From NCBI RefSeq assembly GCF_020085105.1, contig NC_058045.1, forward strand, positions 5,470,333 through 5,534,332: 64,000 nucleotides of DNA, read 5' to 3'. Positions 48,019 through 60,602 of this stretch are shown in pieces. How positions within the stretch are numbered: position 1 is the stretch's first letter; the number at the start of each line of letters is the position of its first letter. The translations under genes and the position numbers were made by a program. The DNA is from Siniperca chuatsi. Its lineage: Eukaryota > Chordata > Actinopteri > Centrarchiformes > Sinipercidae. The notes beneath the pieces are model-generated. The model saw only the letters and a program-made list of their open reading frames with translations, was not told where the DNA came from and made no database searches.

Positions 48019-51000
48019 ATGAGGCTGTTTCTCTTATTCTGCGTCCTCTGCCTGATGGCTCCTATTGGCTACAGTCAGCTTCCAGGTCCTCCTGGTCCCA
48101 AAGGTGACAGAGGATTTCCTGGGCCACCTGGGTTACCTGGGAGAGATGGTAGGCCAGGGGTAACTGGGTTACCTGGTGCACCTGGACCTCCAGGTGGGTA
48201 TTATCAACTTCACAATATTGTTCCAAAGAATTTTATTTCTGACAAAACTTGGGCCATATTTTGTCTGAATTCTGGCACCTCAGAGGCAAATAACTTTGTT
48301 TTGTAGCCACAATCTTACAATCTGCCTCCAACCTTTGCTATAGTCTTGTTTAATGTTTGTTTCCCTGCTCTTCAGGGAGAGAGGGATTGCCTGGAAATCC
48401 TGGACCACTTGGACCACCTGGACCACCTGGACCTTTTTCAATGTGTGAACAAGGTAATGTACTTTATGGATTTTATATTTGATATAGAAGCTCAGTGTGA
48501 GCAAAGTTTAGTTTCTTGATTATCCTACACAAGGACATTTCAGCAGACATGGAGACACTGCTTGTTAGACAAAGGGCAGACACAAAAAGATCAACACCCA
48601 CACATTACATCCTATTCCAATACAGCAACAGTACATGTCCCTCTTTGAATCTTATGTTTCATTTTTGTTGAGTCTCTACCAGAGAGGTGTTGATTCAACT
48701 CTGTGTTAAATCTTGACCCCATACAGTAGTTTATAAATCTTTCAATACAATGCATTTTAAAACAACACCTGAGCTGCAACCAATGTTACTTTCATTATCA
48801 ATTAATCTGTTGATAGATTTGACTAATCAATTAACTACTAAGTTTATCAAATATAAAAAAAACAATGAAAAATGTCACAATTTCCCTGAGCTCACGGTGA
48901 CATCTTCAAATTGTTAGTGTAGTTAGGCCTACAGTCCAAGCCCAAAGATTTTTAATGTACATTGATATTCATTAAAGCCCCCCTCCACTAAAAAATGTGT
49001 TTTGCTTACTTCCCTTGGATGTTTGAAATTCACTGTGCAGAGCGATTTTATGTGCATAGTTTGACACTAGAAGGCTGTTTTCACATTCATCTGCTGAAAA
49101 AAGAAAGATTGTCAGTGCTTACCTTAAATCTGAGTTTAAGATGTGTGTATATATTATGATTTTGTGACATCATAACTACTTTGGAAGCCAATCGTGGTCC
49201 AGTATGCAACTTACACCAGTGTGATGTGGAAAATTGAAACCTCCTGTGTAGGGTTGCACAATTTATCGCAACATGGCTAAGTGCAATATCCAAATCGCAG
49301 ATGCTGCAATTTTTTGATAAAGGTCAAATGAATGACAAAACAGCATTATAACGAAGTAGGGCTTAAACGATTCCTCAAGTAACTCGATTACTAAAAATCA
49401 TCGATGGAAATTATTTGCAGCGCACTGTGTTTCGCACGGATGATAATTACTGTCGCACAACGTGCTTACGCTGTGTGTGATCAGAGACGGTTCAGAGCGT
49501 CTTTGGTGTGATTTGACAGCGCGGATTACAAAAAGGACAAAGAAGGAAAATAACAAGGGGCGCAGAAAAGAGACAGGCCAGAAAAAGCGACAAAATTGTC
49601 CACGAAAACTCTGTATAGTGTGTCTATTATAAAACTGAACTAGCCTACCACAACAGCCCGACGTCGATGCTTCAGCATCTCAGCAGAAAGCATCATGTTA
49701 CAGTCTATGCATCCAGTCCACAGAGCAGACCCTACACAGGGTATATGAAGGCTAGTAAAGAATGTAGGCTACGCTAATTATGGCTATACGTAATGGCTAG
49801 TTACGTAAATATGGTGGCTAGTTATGATGTCCATGAGTTAGCTAGGTTTTGCTCAAGAAAATAATCACAGAAAATAAAATGCTGCAGTCAATTTGCGAAA
49901 GCCTGAGCTTCATTCATGTTATTATTATGATAGTCACAGTTCCTGTGCACTCGTTTTTGTTCAACCTATCAAGTTGATTAACCTATCAAATGATCGACTA
50001 ATAATTTCAGCCCGCAAAACACCTCCCTGGCACATCCTAAACATATTATAAGTTTTATAAAGGTAGTATTTAGAGGCATTTGTATTGGTTTGTAATATAT
50101 TGTAAGGTGCAAAGAGAAAGGAAGAAAAAAAAAACATAAGAACTTACGTTGAAAATGGAGGACACTTTAAGCATTTGCTTTGTAGAGGTTGCACATCTGT
50201 GCAGCTCCATATTCTTGCAAAGTTCAGTAACTAAACTTGATCTGTTTGATCCAGATGCCACTCGTTCCAGTTGCCCGAACCTCAAAGCCTTCACGGAGGG
50301 CCTTGCTAAGTTAGATCAGGGTAAGTATCGTAATCAAGGACTATAAGAGTGTTACAGGAACTGAGTGCATGTGGATGGTGATTAATTCTGACTGTTTTTA
50401 GCAAATTGATACACAAAACAACAGAAATAAGTTACAACACAATCAATGTTTCTGGGGGACACTGAAAACTGATGAACACAGTGATTAGTAAAAGGCTATT
50501 AGTAGGTGTATAACATGTCCAAATGTCAAAACTAACTCAAACAGTGTTACTTCATTTTTTATTGACAAGTGGTCAACAGATTCAGCAGTTTGTAGTGTCC
50601 CCTGGAAATGTCTGTTATGTTGAACTTGCAGCATTTCTGTGTGTGTGTGTTTTTTTTTTTTTGCATGGCATTTCTATAAGCTGTGTATGCCTTGTCAAAT
50701 TGGTGAATGTTTTTCTTAATTTGTTTGTGTTCTACTTATTTGCAGCATTATTTTTCTTAAAATTGACAAATGTGTAGCCAAAATGAGGAAAATGTCTTTT
50801 GTTTCCCATTCGCTTGTGTTTTCTTAGTTTCAGTGCATTGGGCTCCTATGGCCGCCATACAATATCATTTTTGGTTTATAAAAACAAATGTGCTCATTTA
50901 ATCATTGATTCCTGATTTGCTGCACGCTTTTTTTCTTCAGCTATAAACTATGACTTTGTCCGGAGGGTTGGTCAGAAATACTTTGTGTCCTACAAGGAGA

Positions 51001-51323
51001 GAGACTCTTTCTCCAGGGCCGTCGAGTTCTGCTCCCAACGAGGCTTAGAGCTGGCTTTGCCCCAGAACGAGGAGGAGAACAGCGTACTGACTCAGTTCTT
51101 TGGGGATGCTTACAAAACGGCCTGGATCAACGTCAACAATCAAAAAGCAGAGGGGAATTTTGAGACAGACATGAACAACCGACCTCTGACATTTACCAAA
51201 TGGGGAGGAGGGCAGCCAGACAAATCCATCCAGGATACAGGCTGCACCATGCTGTCAGAAAACGGCGTTTGGAGAGTGACACACGAATGCTTCCTGAATG
51301 CTTTCATCATTTGTCAGATATAG
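48019..51323 (+). CDS. Collectin copy D, complete, mosaic, 256 aa
   Basis: Exons 48,019-48,193, 48,376-48,453, 50,186-50,320 and 50,941-51,323, all phase 1, give 256 residues. Signal peptide ([19 protein letters not shown]), then about 19 uninterrupted Gly-X-Y triplets, longer than A, B or E. Cysteines at the collagen end (SMCEQ) and in the neck (VAHLCSS) could link subunits. The neck reads [17 protein letters not shown]. The lectin domain spans about 130-256 with four cysteines, QPD in place of EPN and WRV in place of WND. Exons 1-3 and their introns are clearly diverged from the other copies, while the lectin exon and 3' flank are nearly the same, which marks gene conversion or unequal exchange near 50,940. 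The neck acceptor (TTTGTAG at 50,185) looks ancestral. It appears functional. Confidence 0.9.
48771..48990. repeat. MITE-like dispersed repeat in collectin D intron 2
   Basis: Starts GAGCTGCAACCAATG and carries ATTATCAATTAATCTGTTGA, related to the repeat in catalase intron 3. Confidence 0.4.
49358..50013 (+). mobile_element. hAT-type DNA transposon relic with BED zinc-finger remnant
   Basis: Begins AGGGCTTAAACGATTCCTCA and ends ACTAATAATTTCAGCCC, partly inverted. Inside, about 49,610-49,700 encodes C-I-V-C followed, after a one-base shift, by [20 protein letters not shown], the signature of the BED zinc finger at the start of hAT transposases. The catalytic region is missing, so it is a short non-autonomous or decayed copy in the D intron. 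Confidence 0.65.
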
Positions 51324-51565
51324 AAAGTTCTTATATTCCAGATTAGGAATCATTGCTCTTAGAAATATTTACTTTCACATGTTACAGTTTCCCTAAACCA
51401 TTATGTTAGATCTTAGTCCCAGGAACCTATAAGTGCATCATCAGCATGACATTATTACTGTTGCAAAGACATATTCCTATATGAAAAAGAATTAAAGTAC
51501 AGGATTAAAGGAAGGATAATATACATATATAAGAACAAACAATGCTTTCTGAGAGTGTATGCCAC

Positions 51566-51571
51566 AATAAA
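51566..51571 (+). terminator. Collectin D poly(A) signal
   Basis: AATAAA about 240 bases after the stop, in the context common to the array. Confidence 0.5.
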
Positions 51572-52314
51572 GTGTACAGCAGTTAGCTAGCCTAGCTGCC
51601 TAGCTATTTTATCAGTTGAAAAAGTGAGTTAGAAAGTTTAAAGGATTGGTAAAATGAGTATGTGAATGTTAACAAAAGCAGCAGAAAATTGACAACACTG
51701 ACAATAACCGACTTGACTTAGAGTAGGGTTTTCTCAATGATTTCTGACACTGTGTGTGTGTTTTTGTCACAACATCAGAGATTCACACTGACCATGCTTT
51801 ACATATTTACCACAGATACTGAGGGTACTTTCAAACTATCCAGCAGAGTGCAGTGTTTTTTTCCACATTTGCCACTTGAACATGATACATCCGTAACCAG
51901 TACTTGTACAATGTTGGTTGTTTTCAGTACAAATATTTTAAGCCAAACATGCCTTTTTATCATTCACTTTTCTCTGCTTTACTTTTGTTGTTATTAGTTT
52001 ATAGGTCTTCTACATCTATAAATCCATCCTATTATGCCCTCTGGATATCAGATCCCAGATGGAACACAAGACACCATGACACTGAATTCTGATAACTGAA
52101 CTAAAATTAAAGTCATGAATTATTTCCAACTAGGAATACAGGATTAAATAAGATCTTTGCAGCAGGGGAGATTTAAACCAGTCATAGGCCCATGGGCTAT
52201 GCTAAACCTGCCACCCATCTGCCACCACAACCGCCTTAACAAAACAAATGTAAAAGGTATGAAATCACTTGTTTAGACTTTATTTAAGCATATCTTTAAA
52301 CAAGATCCACAAAA

Positions 52315-52525
52315 ATTATGCAAGTTCCTATTTGAGGACTTTTATTTTGATGTGCTTCCACGAGCACCGCACATTGGGTAACAGGAAATAGCGAGCTTAT
52401 GGTGTAGCAAACGCTTAACATATGTTTTTGTTGCATCTGATTCGATCATCCTTCTAAACCCTGTCGAAAGCGATGGCTGTAAGTTTATTTGGATCAGCCA
52501 TCTGTTTAATATATGTTGCAAGAGT
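52315..52525 (+). mobile_element. BEL/Pao LTR fragment (fossil patch)
   Basis: About 211 bases that match 37,657-37,867 of the BEL/Pao LTR with a handful of differences. It is flanked by a direct repeat of about 26 bases of host sequence (52,291-52,316 and 52,527-52,552) that is single in unit A. It is an internal LTR piece, so ordinary integration does not explain it. Confidence 0.8.
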
Positions 52526-53114
52526 ATATCTTTAAACAAGATCCACAAAAATATTTTGGTCTGAGTATCTCCTGGTGTCATTTTTCTTTAGTTTTGGAGC
52601 CTTTAGCATTTGCAGATCAGTAAGGTTGCAACCAGGTTGGGCTAATCCATACAATGTCAGAATTTCAACACAATAGAATAGCACCCCCTCCATACACCTA
52701 GAAATACCATGCATTAGGCTTCTATGGGTTGGATGATTGCACTGACTCCTTTTTTCATACGCAAAATGACATCAAGAGCAACAGACGTGGACGGTCGCTA
52801 CTACTGAGTTCAGACACTACCATTCATGCTGTTTCCACTCGTTCACATTGTCAGGCACACCCATCCGCTACAAACCCCACACATTGTATATTACATGTCA
52901 CATTCTACACACAGAGCGAGAGAGAGCTAGTTAACAGAGCACAACAGCCAGAGAGAGCATGAAACAGTAGCCTAGGCGACACTAACCGCGACAAAGTCAG
53001 CTCAGTTTCCAAATCTACCCTTATTATTAAAAATCTATTCAAACTCACCCGTAATCTTTTCGAAGGTACACAAACCGCCCGTTGATGTGGCTTGGGACCT
53101 AAGTATCATTGAGT

Positions 53115-53526
53115 ATCATTGATGCATCCCCGACTCCAGCTGATCCAAATATGGGCAAAGTGGAGCTGAGGCAGGCCGAATGAAGCCTGGTCGCTGAACC
53201 ACCTAGCGGCTAGCCACCTGATAGGGCACCCACCTGTCACTCAAACCGGCCACGCCCTTAATTATGCAGAACTTTGCCTTAATATCATTTAAATGTGTGA
53301 GTTATGAAAAATATCACCCACCTCACAGTTGTTATGAAGGGGGAAATTAGCTATAGAGACTAAAACCGTTTTTTGTACCATGCTGTAAACATGTTTGTTT
53401 CTGCTGTAAAGATGGGCATTTTAAGAATGGGGCTCTAAGGGAATTGACTCGCTTTTGGAGCCAGCCGAAAGTGGCCATTCGATGAACTGCAGTTTTTGGC
53501 ACTTCTGCGTTGGCTTCATTTTTCAG
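53115..53526. repeat. Dispersed fish repeat (MITE-like), unit D
   Basis: Counterpart of 30,310-30,800, shorter at its left side. Confidence 0.4.
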
Positions 53527-55245
53527 CCACTGGAGGTTGCCGCTTGGTTAAAAGAAGCTGGAAAATACTGGAGGCATATCCTTTGCAATAACTGTGTAAC
53601 TAACAGCTTTGAAGAAATTTCCTACACTTTGACTTAATTAATGTAAATTATGATAAAACAATGTTTTTGGAAAGGCAGATGAGTTGCTTATAATCAGAAT
53701 CAGAAATACTTTATTGATCCCCGAGGGGAAACTCCTTTGTTACAGCAGCTCAATATCACGTCAGTGCACACAGGAATAGAAGTACTAAGCAAAAATATAT
53801 TACACTATAATACAGGTCAGAAAATAAATTAAGTACCAAGTGGGTATAAGTATAAAATAAAAATAAGTGTTAAGTACAAAGTGGGTTTACCGGTTGAGGA
53901 TAATAATACGGTATAAAGTAATAGTGCATGAACTGTCAAGTTAAGTGTAGCTATTAAGATTATAATGAGATGGAGGATATTGCACAGCAGTAATAAAGGT
54001 ATGAATAAATATCAATATCAATAAAAATGGAAGTTTAAACTGAAAAGAGTATATTGCACAGGATTATTAACACAGAATATTGCACAATTATTTCAAGTAT
54101 TGCAGAGATGTAATGATCAATGTCCAGTTTAGTGACTTAGGGTCATACAGACTGACACTTAGAGGGAGGAGTTAAAGAGTTTGATGGCCACAGGCAGGAA
54201 TGACTTCCTGTGCCGCTCTGTGATGCTTTCTTAGCTTTAGCTGAAAGTTCTCCTTTGCTTGACCAGCACGTCATGGAGTGGGTGGAAGAAACTGTCCAAG
54301 ATGGCATGTAGTTTGGCCAGCATCCCTCTCTCTGACACCACCGACAGAGAGTTCAGCTCCACACCCACAATGTCACTGGCATTGTCCGGCAAATGTTGAA
54401 GGACCTCAGCCTCCTCAGAAAATAGAGGCGTCTCTGGCCCTTCCTGTAAACAGCTTGAGTGTTCTTGGCCCAGTCCAGTTTATTGTCCATGTGTACTCCT
54501 AGGTACTTGTAGTCCTCTACAATGTCCACACTGACCCCCTGGATGGAAACCGGGTCACTGGTGCCTTGGCCCTTCGTAGATCTACAAACAGCTCCTTAGA
54601 CTTTGTCGCACTGAGCTGCAGTTGGTTCTGCTCACACCATGAGATAAAGTTCCCCACCACAGCCCTGTACTCAGACTCATCACCACCGCTGATACATCCC
54701 ACCACTGCTGAGTCATCAGAAAACTTGCCACTGAAGGTGGCAGGACTCTGTGTGGTAGCTGAAGTCCGTGGTGTAGATGGTGAAGAGGAAGGGAGAGAGG
54801 ACAGTCCCCTGAGGGGCCCCAGTGTTGCTGACCACGCTGTCCGACACACAGTGCTGCAGATGCACATGCTGTGGTCTGCCAGTCACGTAGTCAACAATCC
54901 AGGACACGAGGGGGGCTTCCACCTGCATCGCTGCCAGCTTCTCACCCAGAAAAAAAAACATGATCCTCAACATGCTTGCCGGCTTGTCCAGTTGGGTGTG
55001 ATGATGTGCAGACTGCCATTAAATTGAGTGAGGATTTTGTTGTTTCATAGAGGATTGGCCTGATGTAGTTTGGTCAGTTTTACTTTACTTTTCTAATGTG
55101 CACTGATTCATCCTCACTGGGCTGCTAGTAAAGCTAAGGACTTCATGTTTGATGTTTCTTTACCTGCTTAGCTGGGAAAGAAAAGATTTCTGGACCATGC
55201 TCTGTGTGGACAGGGTGAGTTATTAGACAATATATACATGGCTGA
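53527..55245 (+). pseudogene. Decayed second collectin after copy D, split by a LINE
   Basis: Same relic as at 30,801-32,520, with the same LINE inside and the same exon 2-like piece ending CTGTGTGGACAG before GTGAGT. Confidence 0.5.
53695..54999 (-). mobile_element. L2/CR1-type LINE fragment, unit D
   Basis: Same insertion as at 30,969, with the same internal deletion after CACAATGTCACTG. One frame here keeps the RT catalytic box as FSDDSAVVGCISGG (within 54,867-54,517), followed by the SWCEQNQLQLSATKSKE segment. It is 5'-truncated and frame-broken. Confidence 0.8.
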
Positions 55246-56289
55246 TTATAATATACAATAATAATATTAAATATACAGTGGAGGCATTTTCCAAAAAGTG
55301 TCTTCTCTGTCTGACTCACAATATTCATGTGAATTAATGACAGCATTATTTCAGCTCAGAACTGCGTTTTAAAAAGCATTTATGTTTTATGCCAAGCACT
55401 CTGAATTGCCTAGTTGTTGAAATGTGTCATACAAATAAACTTGCCTTGCAGCTGTCAGATGAATGTAGTGCAGTAAAAAGTGCAATATTTCCCTCTGAAT
55501 TTTAGTGGAGTAGTAGTATAAAGTATCATAAAATGGAAATACTCAAGTAAAGTACAAAAACCTCAAAAGTGTACTTAAGTACAGTGCTTGAGTAAATGTA
55601 CATCGTTACTTTCCAACACTGCTATTTTGTTGCTTTCTTACCATGGCCAAAATCTAAAAAGCTTTGCTAGCTCCCACTTTCCAAATGGAACACAAATTTA
55701 AAAAGGTACCCTGTGGAGTTTCTGACTGCTAGTAGCGCTATGAAGCGCAATGTCTTTCTGAGTGGGTCCCAGTTACGAGGACGCACTTGCATGAGAGCAT
55801 GCGGGCGACACATTCCTGCCACCGGTTTCACACTGTTCCACTGATCAACAGTTGGTGGTGGTAATGCGCAAAGTAGCATAGCAATGCACCAACAAAGCAG
55901 TGAAGGTGAATACTGCTAGCTAGAAAACATGTATGTAAACATTGCCTGATTTGAAATATCTTAAAAATCTGCTTCACAAATGTTTTATGAGGATGGAAAT
56001 GCATTCAACACAACTGTACAATGGGTCCAGGATCACCATAGTTCATATTTCTTTCCACACAGAAAGGAGAATTCATATTTTTGTTTGATTTTAAAGTGGT
56101 CAAGGCAGTGGTATGTAGGTAAACATATTTGTAATTTCATATTTACATGGTTTATGCGTGTTTTAAGGAAAATACAGACAGGCAATCCACAATAAGTTCT
56201 GCAGTCTCAAAGCATGCTGGTTAAACACGAGGGAGGCTCTTAAACGCAGACTTTCTCCGTTTTTCTATGTAATTTACCAAATGACATCA

Positions 56290-56408
56290 CCAACATCTGT
56301 TGTTTACTCTGGACTGAATTTCTCATCCGTGCACTCCAACTACGTTCTCAGTCACTTTGCTTTGGAAGTAGCGAAGAAGTAGCACAGAGATCACTCCTCA
56401 TTTAAACA
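56290..56408 (+). other. Predicted non-coding first exon, collectin E
   Basis: Same block as in copies A and B, ending ...CATTTAAACA before GTGAGT. Confidence 0.4.
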
Positions 56409-56884
56409 GTGAGTTCCTTTCTGTTCATTACTATTTGGTACTAGATTAAGTGTTATTAAAACCTTTTAAATTACTTGGCAACAGCATGCTTGGTGCTGCA
56501 CAAAATATAATTCTAATTTGCACTTTGGAAATTTCATTTAGCTGCAGCACATCTGTATGTATTGCAATGCAAATCCCAGCAGTTTTTCTCAAGTGTTCCA
56601 ACGAGCTGGGGAACTACTGGAGATGCATAATTTGTAATAAGTGGTGATTCTTCTTTGCTACAGACTGAATTCTGACATGACTGCCTTTGATTTTATTTGA
56701 TTGACTTTGAATTAACCCTGTTCCTGATGCCGTCTGAAAATAGGCAAATTCTTAACTCCATTTCAAACATTGTAGAGTTCTAAAGGACTAAAATGTAACT
56801 CAGAGATTGCCTACTCTGGTGATATAATTTACTGCAACAACAAAAAAAATGATAACTCCAATAATTATTACCATGTTCTGCATT

Positions 56885-59332
56885 ATGAAGAACAGGATGT
56901 TTCTCCTGTTCTTCATCCTCTGCCTGATGGCTCCTACTGGCTACAGTCAGCTCCAAGGTCCTCCGGGTCCCAAAGGTGACATCGGACATCCTGGGCCACC
57001 TGGGCCTATTGGGCCAAAAGGTAGGTAATATTGACTACCACAATCACGGTCCTAGGAACACTCTGTCTGACCAGACTCCAGTCATCTTTTGTCTGAATTC
57101 TGCCCCCCCGTTGGATAGGCAGATGAGTTTGTTTTAGCGACAATCTCTCTCCAATCTCCAAAGATCCTCTGAGGTCACCTTCCTAATACAGTTTCTTCAT
57201 TTGGCTCACTGTGTCAGCTGTGATGGCTCACAAGGCCACCCTGAGGTCAGACTGTCAACTTTGTAAACAAGATATCTCAAAATATACAGGAAGGACTGAC
57301 ATGACATTTGCTGAGAAAAATCATGCAAAAATGATGATGATGGGCCCAATGTATTTTGGTCAGTTTGTTTACTTGTCATCTACTATCACACTCAGGCAAC
57401 AAAAATAAGGAAGACTGACAATCAAATTTCTTTTGACTTAGGTAACCCTCAGACTTCTGAGAATAGCAAAAGATGTCTTTCAATTTTTTATCCATACAAC
57501 ATATTGTTTTTCAAATAGACAACAAACATTACAGCCTCACAGGGATACTAGTGAGGCTATGGATTTTAAATATTGTTTCATTTCTCTTTCCCTGCTCTTG
57601 ATAATTCGTAGGAATTACTGGACATCCTGGAGTGCGTGGAGTTCATGGATTTCCTGGAGCTTCTGGACCTGCTGGAATCTGTCGACGAGGTTATATATTT
57701 TCTAGATTTTAAAGAGCATATATAATTTATAGAATTACTTTCACCAGCTGAGTAACTGCTGTTTCTCATTCACTAAAATGCAGGATGTAGCAGTAGTACA
57801 CATTTCAGAGCTGTTATTGTCGTTAAGGGTAGATAGATACACAAGGGGTGGACACAAAAAGATAAACCTTTGTACAGTGCATCCCAGTTCAGTTGCAATA
57901 ACAATACAATCTTTTATTTTTTTAACCTAGTTTAATTTTTGTTGAGGCTGTGTCCATGAGATATTATTTCAACTCTTTTAAACTTTGATCCCATAGTTTG
58001 TAAATCTTTTTAAGATCAGTTTACGGATCAAGAGAAGTACAACACAACCTGTGAAAACAGTTTTGTGTGTTTGGAAGGGGCTTTCAAAGATAGAAAGATA
58101 AAATAACTGGTAATGTAATCAGGCACCAATGGTCTAATGAAATATGCTATTGAGTTGTATTAAGGGAAGTGTTGGATTCAGTATTATTGGAGTTTGACCT
58201 GTACTAGGGAATACAATTCAGGATGTCACGGCCTCGGCTGCATTTCGTTTAGTTACTGCCAGTTTGGTAACTAAACTTAATCTGTTTGATCCAGATGTCT
58301 TTGGCTCCATTAACCAGGACCTTGAGACCTTAAAGAACAGCCTTGCTAAATTAGAGCTGGGTAAGTATCCAATTCAAGCATTACAAGGGAGTGTTACAGG
58401 AAGGGAGTGCATGTGAATGGAGATTGTAATATTATAGCTGAGACATGACTTTGTTAGATTCCTTGTAAGTGCTGTCCATACTAATTTTGTGCTTTTAATA
58501 CTGCATCAGTATATTTGATGTAAATGCATCCTCTCTTTTATTTGGATAGGATGTTTTCTGAGTAAGGAGTGATGAGAAATATGTTTAGTGAAATGCTGCA
58601 ATACTTTGCATCATTAATTTTAATGTATTTACATAGCCTACATAAATACTGTATTATTATTTTCCGAGGGGGCAATCCTGGAATGTGTACAAAATATTCC
58701 AAAAAGTTTTTATCTTGAACAAAAAGAGACAAATGACTGTATTTCACTTGTGTATGAAGCTAAAAGAACGTCTGATTATTTTAGTGTCAGAGGAAGATCA
58801 AACATGTAAAACAAAGTGTTTTTTGTCAGAGACTTCTGAACAGAGCTTGAGAGCCAGAGGGCCAAGATGACAATACAATGTTGAGGTTGTAGAATGAATG
58901 TTTTCACTTTGTTCATTCCTGATTTGTTGCATGTTGTTCTCTTTTTCAGCTACAAACTATGACTTTGTCCGGAGGGTTGGTCAGAAATACTTTGTGTCCT
59001 ACAAGGAGAGAGACTCTTTCTCCAGGGCCGTCGAGTTCTGCTCCCAACGAGGCTTAGAGCTGGCTTTGCCCCAGAACGAGGAGGAGAACAGCGTACTGAC
59101 TCAAGTGTTTGGGGACGTTTACAAAACGGCCTGGATCAACGTCAACAATCAAAAAGCAGAGGGGAATTTTAAGACAGATCTGGAAAACCGACCTCTGACT
59201 TTTACCAAATGGGGAGGAGGGCAGCCAGACAAATCCATCCAGGATACAGGCTGCACCATGCTGTCAGAAAACGGTGTTTGGAGAGTGACACACGAATGCT
59301 CCTTAAATGCTTACATCATTTGTCAGATATAG
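56885..59332 (+). CDS. Collectin copy E, complete, 234 aa
   Basis: Exons 56,885-57,020, 57,612-57,689, 58,253-58,360 and 58,950-59,332 join in phase 1 to 234 residues. Exon 1 encodes the same 45 residues as copy B. Exon 2 is distinctive (GITGHPGVRGVHGFPGASGP against GISGRRGERGHPGFP in B), so the stalk differs in charge. The neck is as in B with the same acceptor. The lectin domain has four cysteines, QPD and WRV, with E-specific TQVF and KTDLEN changes. No frame break; probably a secreted lectin. The exon 2 donor is GTTATA in A, B and E, a weak GT site, against GTAATG in copy D. Confidence 0.88.
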
Positions 59333-59456
59333 AAAGTTCTTATATTCCAGATTAGGAATTTTGCTCTTAGAAATATTTACTTTCACATGTTACAGTTTCC
59401 CTAAACCATTATGTTAGATCTTAGTCCCAGAAACCTATAAGTGCATCATCAGCATG

Positions 59457-59680
59457 ACATTATTACTGTTGCAAAGACATATTCCTATATGAAAAAGAAT
59501 TAAAGTACAGGATTAAAGGAAGGATATTATACATATATAAGAACAAACAATGCTTGCTGAGAGTGTATGCCACAATAAAGTGTCCAGCAGTTAGCTAGCC
59601 TAGCTGCCTAGCTATTTTATCAGTTGAAAAAGTGAGTTAGAAAGTTTAAAGGATTGGTAAAATGAGTATGTGGATTTTAA
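59457..59680 (+). repeat. Local duplication of collectin 3' flank (empty-site version)
   Basis: CATTATTACTGTTGCAAAGA begins at 59,457 and again at about 59,681. The first copy continues through the empty Tc1 site and AATAAA (59,574). The second carries the Tc1-like insert and reads AAGAAA at the matching poly(A) position (about 60,645). Confidence 0.8.
59574..59579 (+). terminator. Collectin E poly(A) signal
   Basis: AATAAA about 240 bases after the stop, in the first of two duplicated flanks. Confidence 0.5.
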
Positions 59681-59745
59681 CATTATTACTGTTGCAAAGA
59701 CATATTCCTATATGAAAAAGAATTAAAGGAAGGATATTATACATA

Positions 59746-60602
59746 CAGTGGTGTGAAAAAGTGTTTGCCCCCTTCCTGATTTCTTATTTTTTGCATGTTT
59801 GTCACACTTAAATGTTTCAGATCATCAAACAAATTTAAATATTAGTCAAAGATAACACAAGTAAACACAAAATGAAGTTTTTAAATGAAGATTGTTATTA
59901 TTAAGGGAAAACAAAATCCAAACCTACATGGCCCTGTGTGAAATAGTAATTGCAACTAACTTGCAATGAGTCTTTTACAGCACTGTGGAGGAATTTTGGC
60001 CCACTCATCTTTGCAGAATTGTTGTAATTCAGCCACAGTGGAGGGTTTTCGAGCATGAACTGCCTTTTTAAGGGTCATGCCACAGCATCCCAATAGGATT
60101 TAGGTCAGGACTTTGACTAGGCCACTCCAAAGTCTTCATTTTGTTCTTCGTCAGCCATTCAGAGACCCCACAACAACATCCAAAGAACTGCAGGCCTCAC
60201 TTGCCTCAGTTAAGGTCAGTGTTCATGACTCCACCATAAGAAAGAGACTGCGCAAAAATGGCCTGCATGGCAGAGTTCCAAGACAAAAACCACTGCTGAG
60301 CAAAAAGAACATCAAGGCTTGTCTCATTTTTGCCAGACATCTTGATGATCCCCAAGACTTTTGAGAAAATACTCTGCGGACTGACGAGACAAAAGTTGAA
60401 CTTTTTGGAAGGTGTGTGTCTCATTACATCTGTCATAAAAGTAACACCGCATTTCAGAAAAAGAACATCGTACCAACAGTAAAATATGGTGGTGGTAGTG
60501 TGATGGTCTGGGGCTGTTTTTTTGTTTGTCAACATTTAACTGTGACAAACATGCAAAAAAATAAGAAACCAGGAAGGGGGCAAACACTTTTTCACACCAC
60601 TG
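59746..60602. mobile_element. Rearranged Tc1/mariner element, copy E
   Basis: Same opposed-halves structure as at 28,024, bounded by TA. Both termini are well kept. About 60 bases are missing near 59,953 relative to copy A. Confidence 0.85.

Larger units (their letters stand above)
50941..55378 (+). repeat. Unit A-like 3' half downstream of copy D
   Basis: From the lectin exon to 55,378 this repeats 27,371-32,655 of unit A, without the Tc1-like insert or LINE stub and with an LTR-derived patch at 52,315. Confidence 0.85.
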
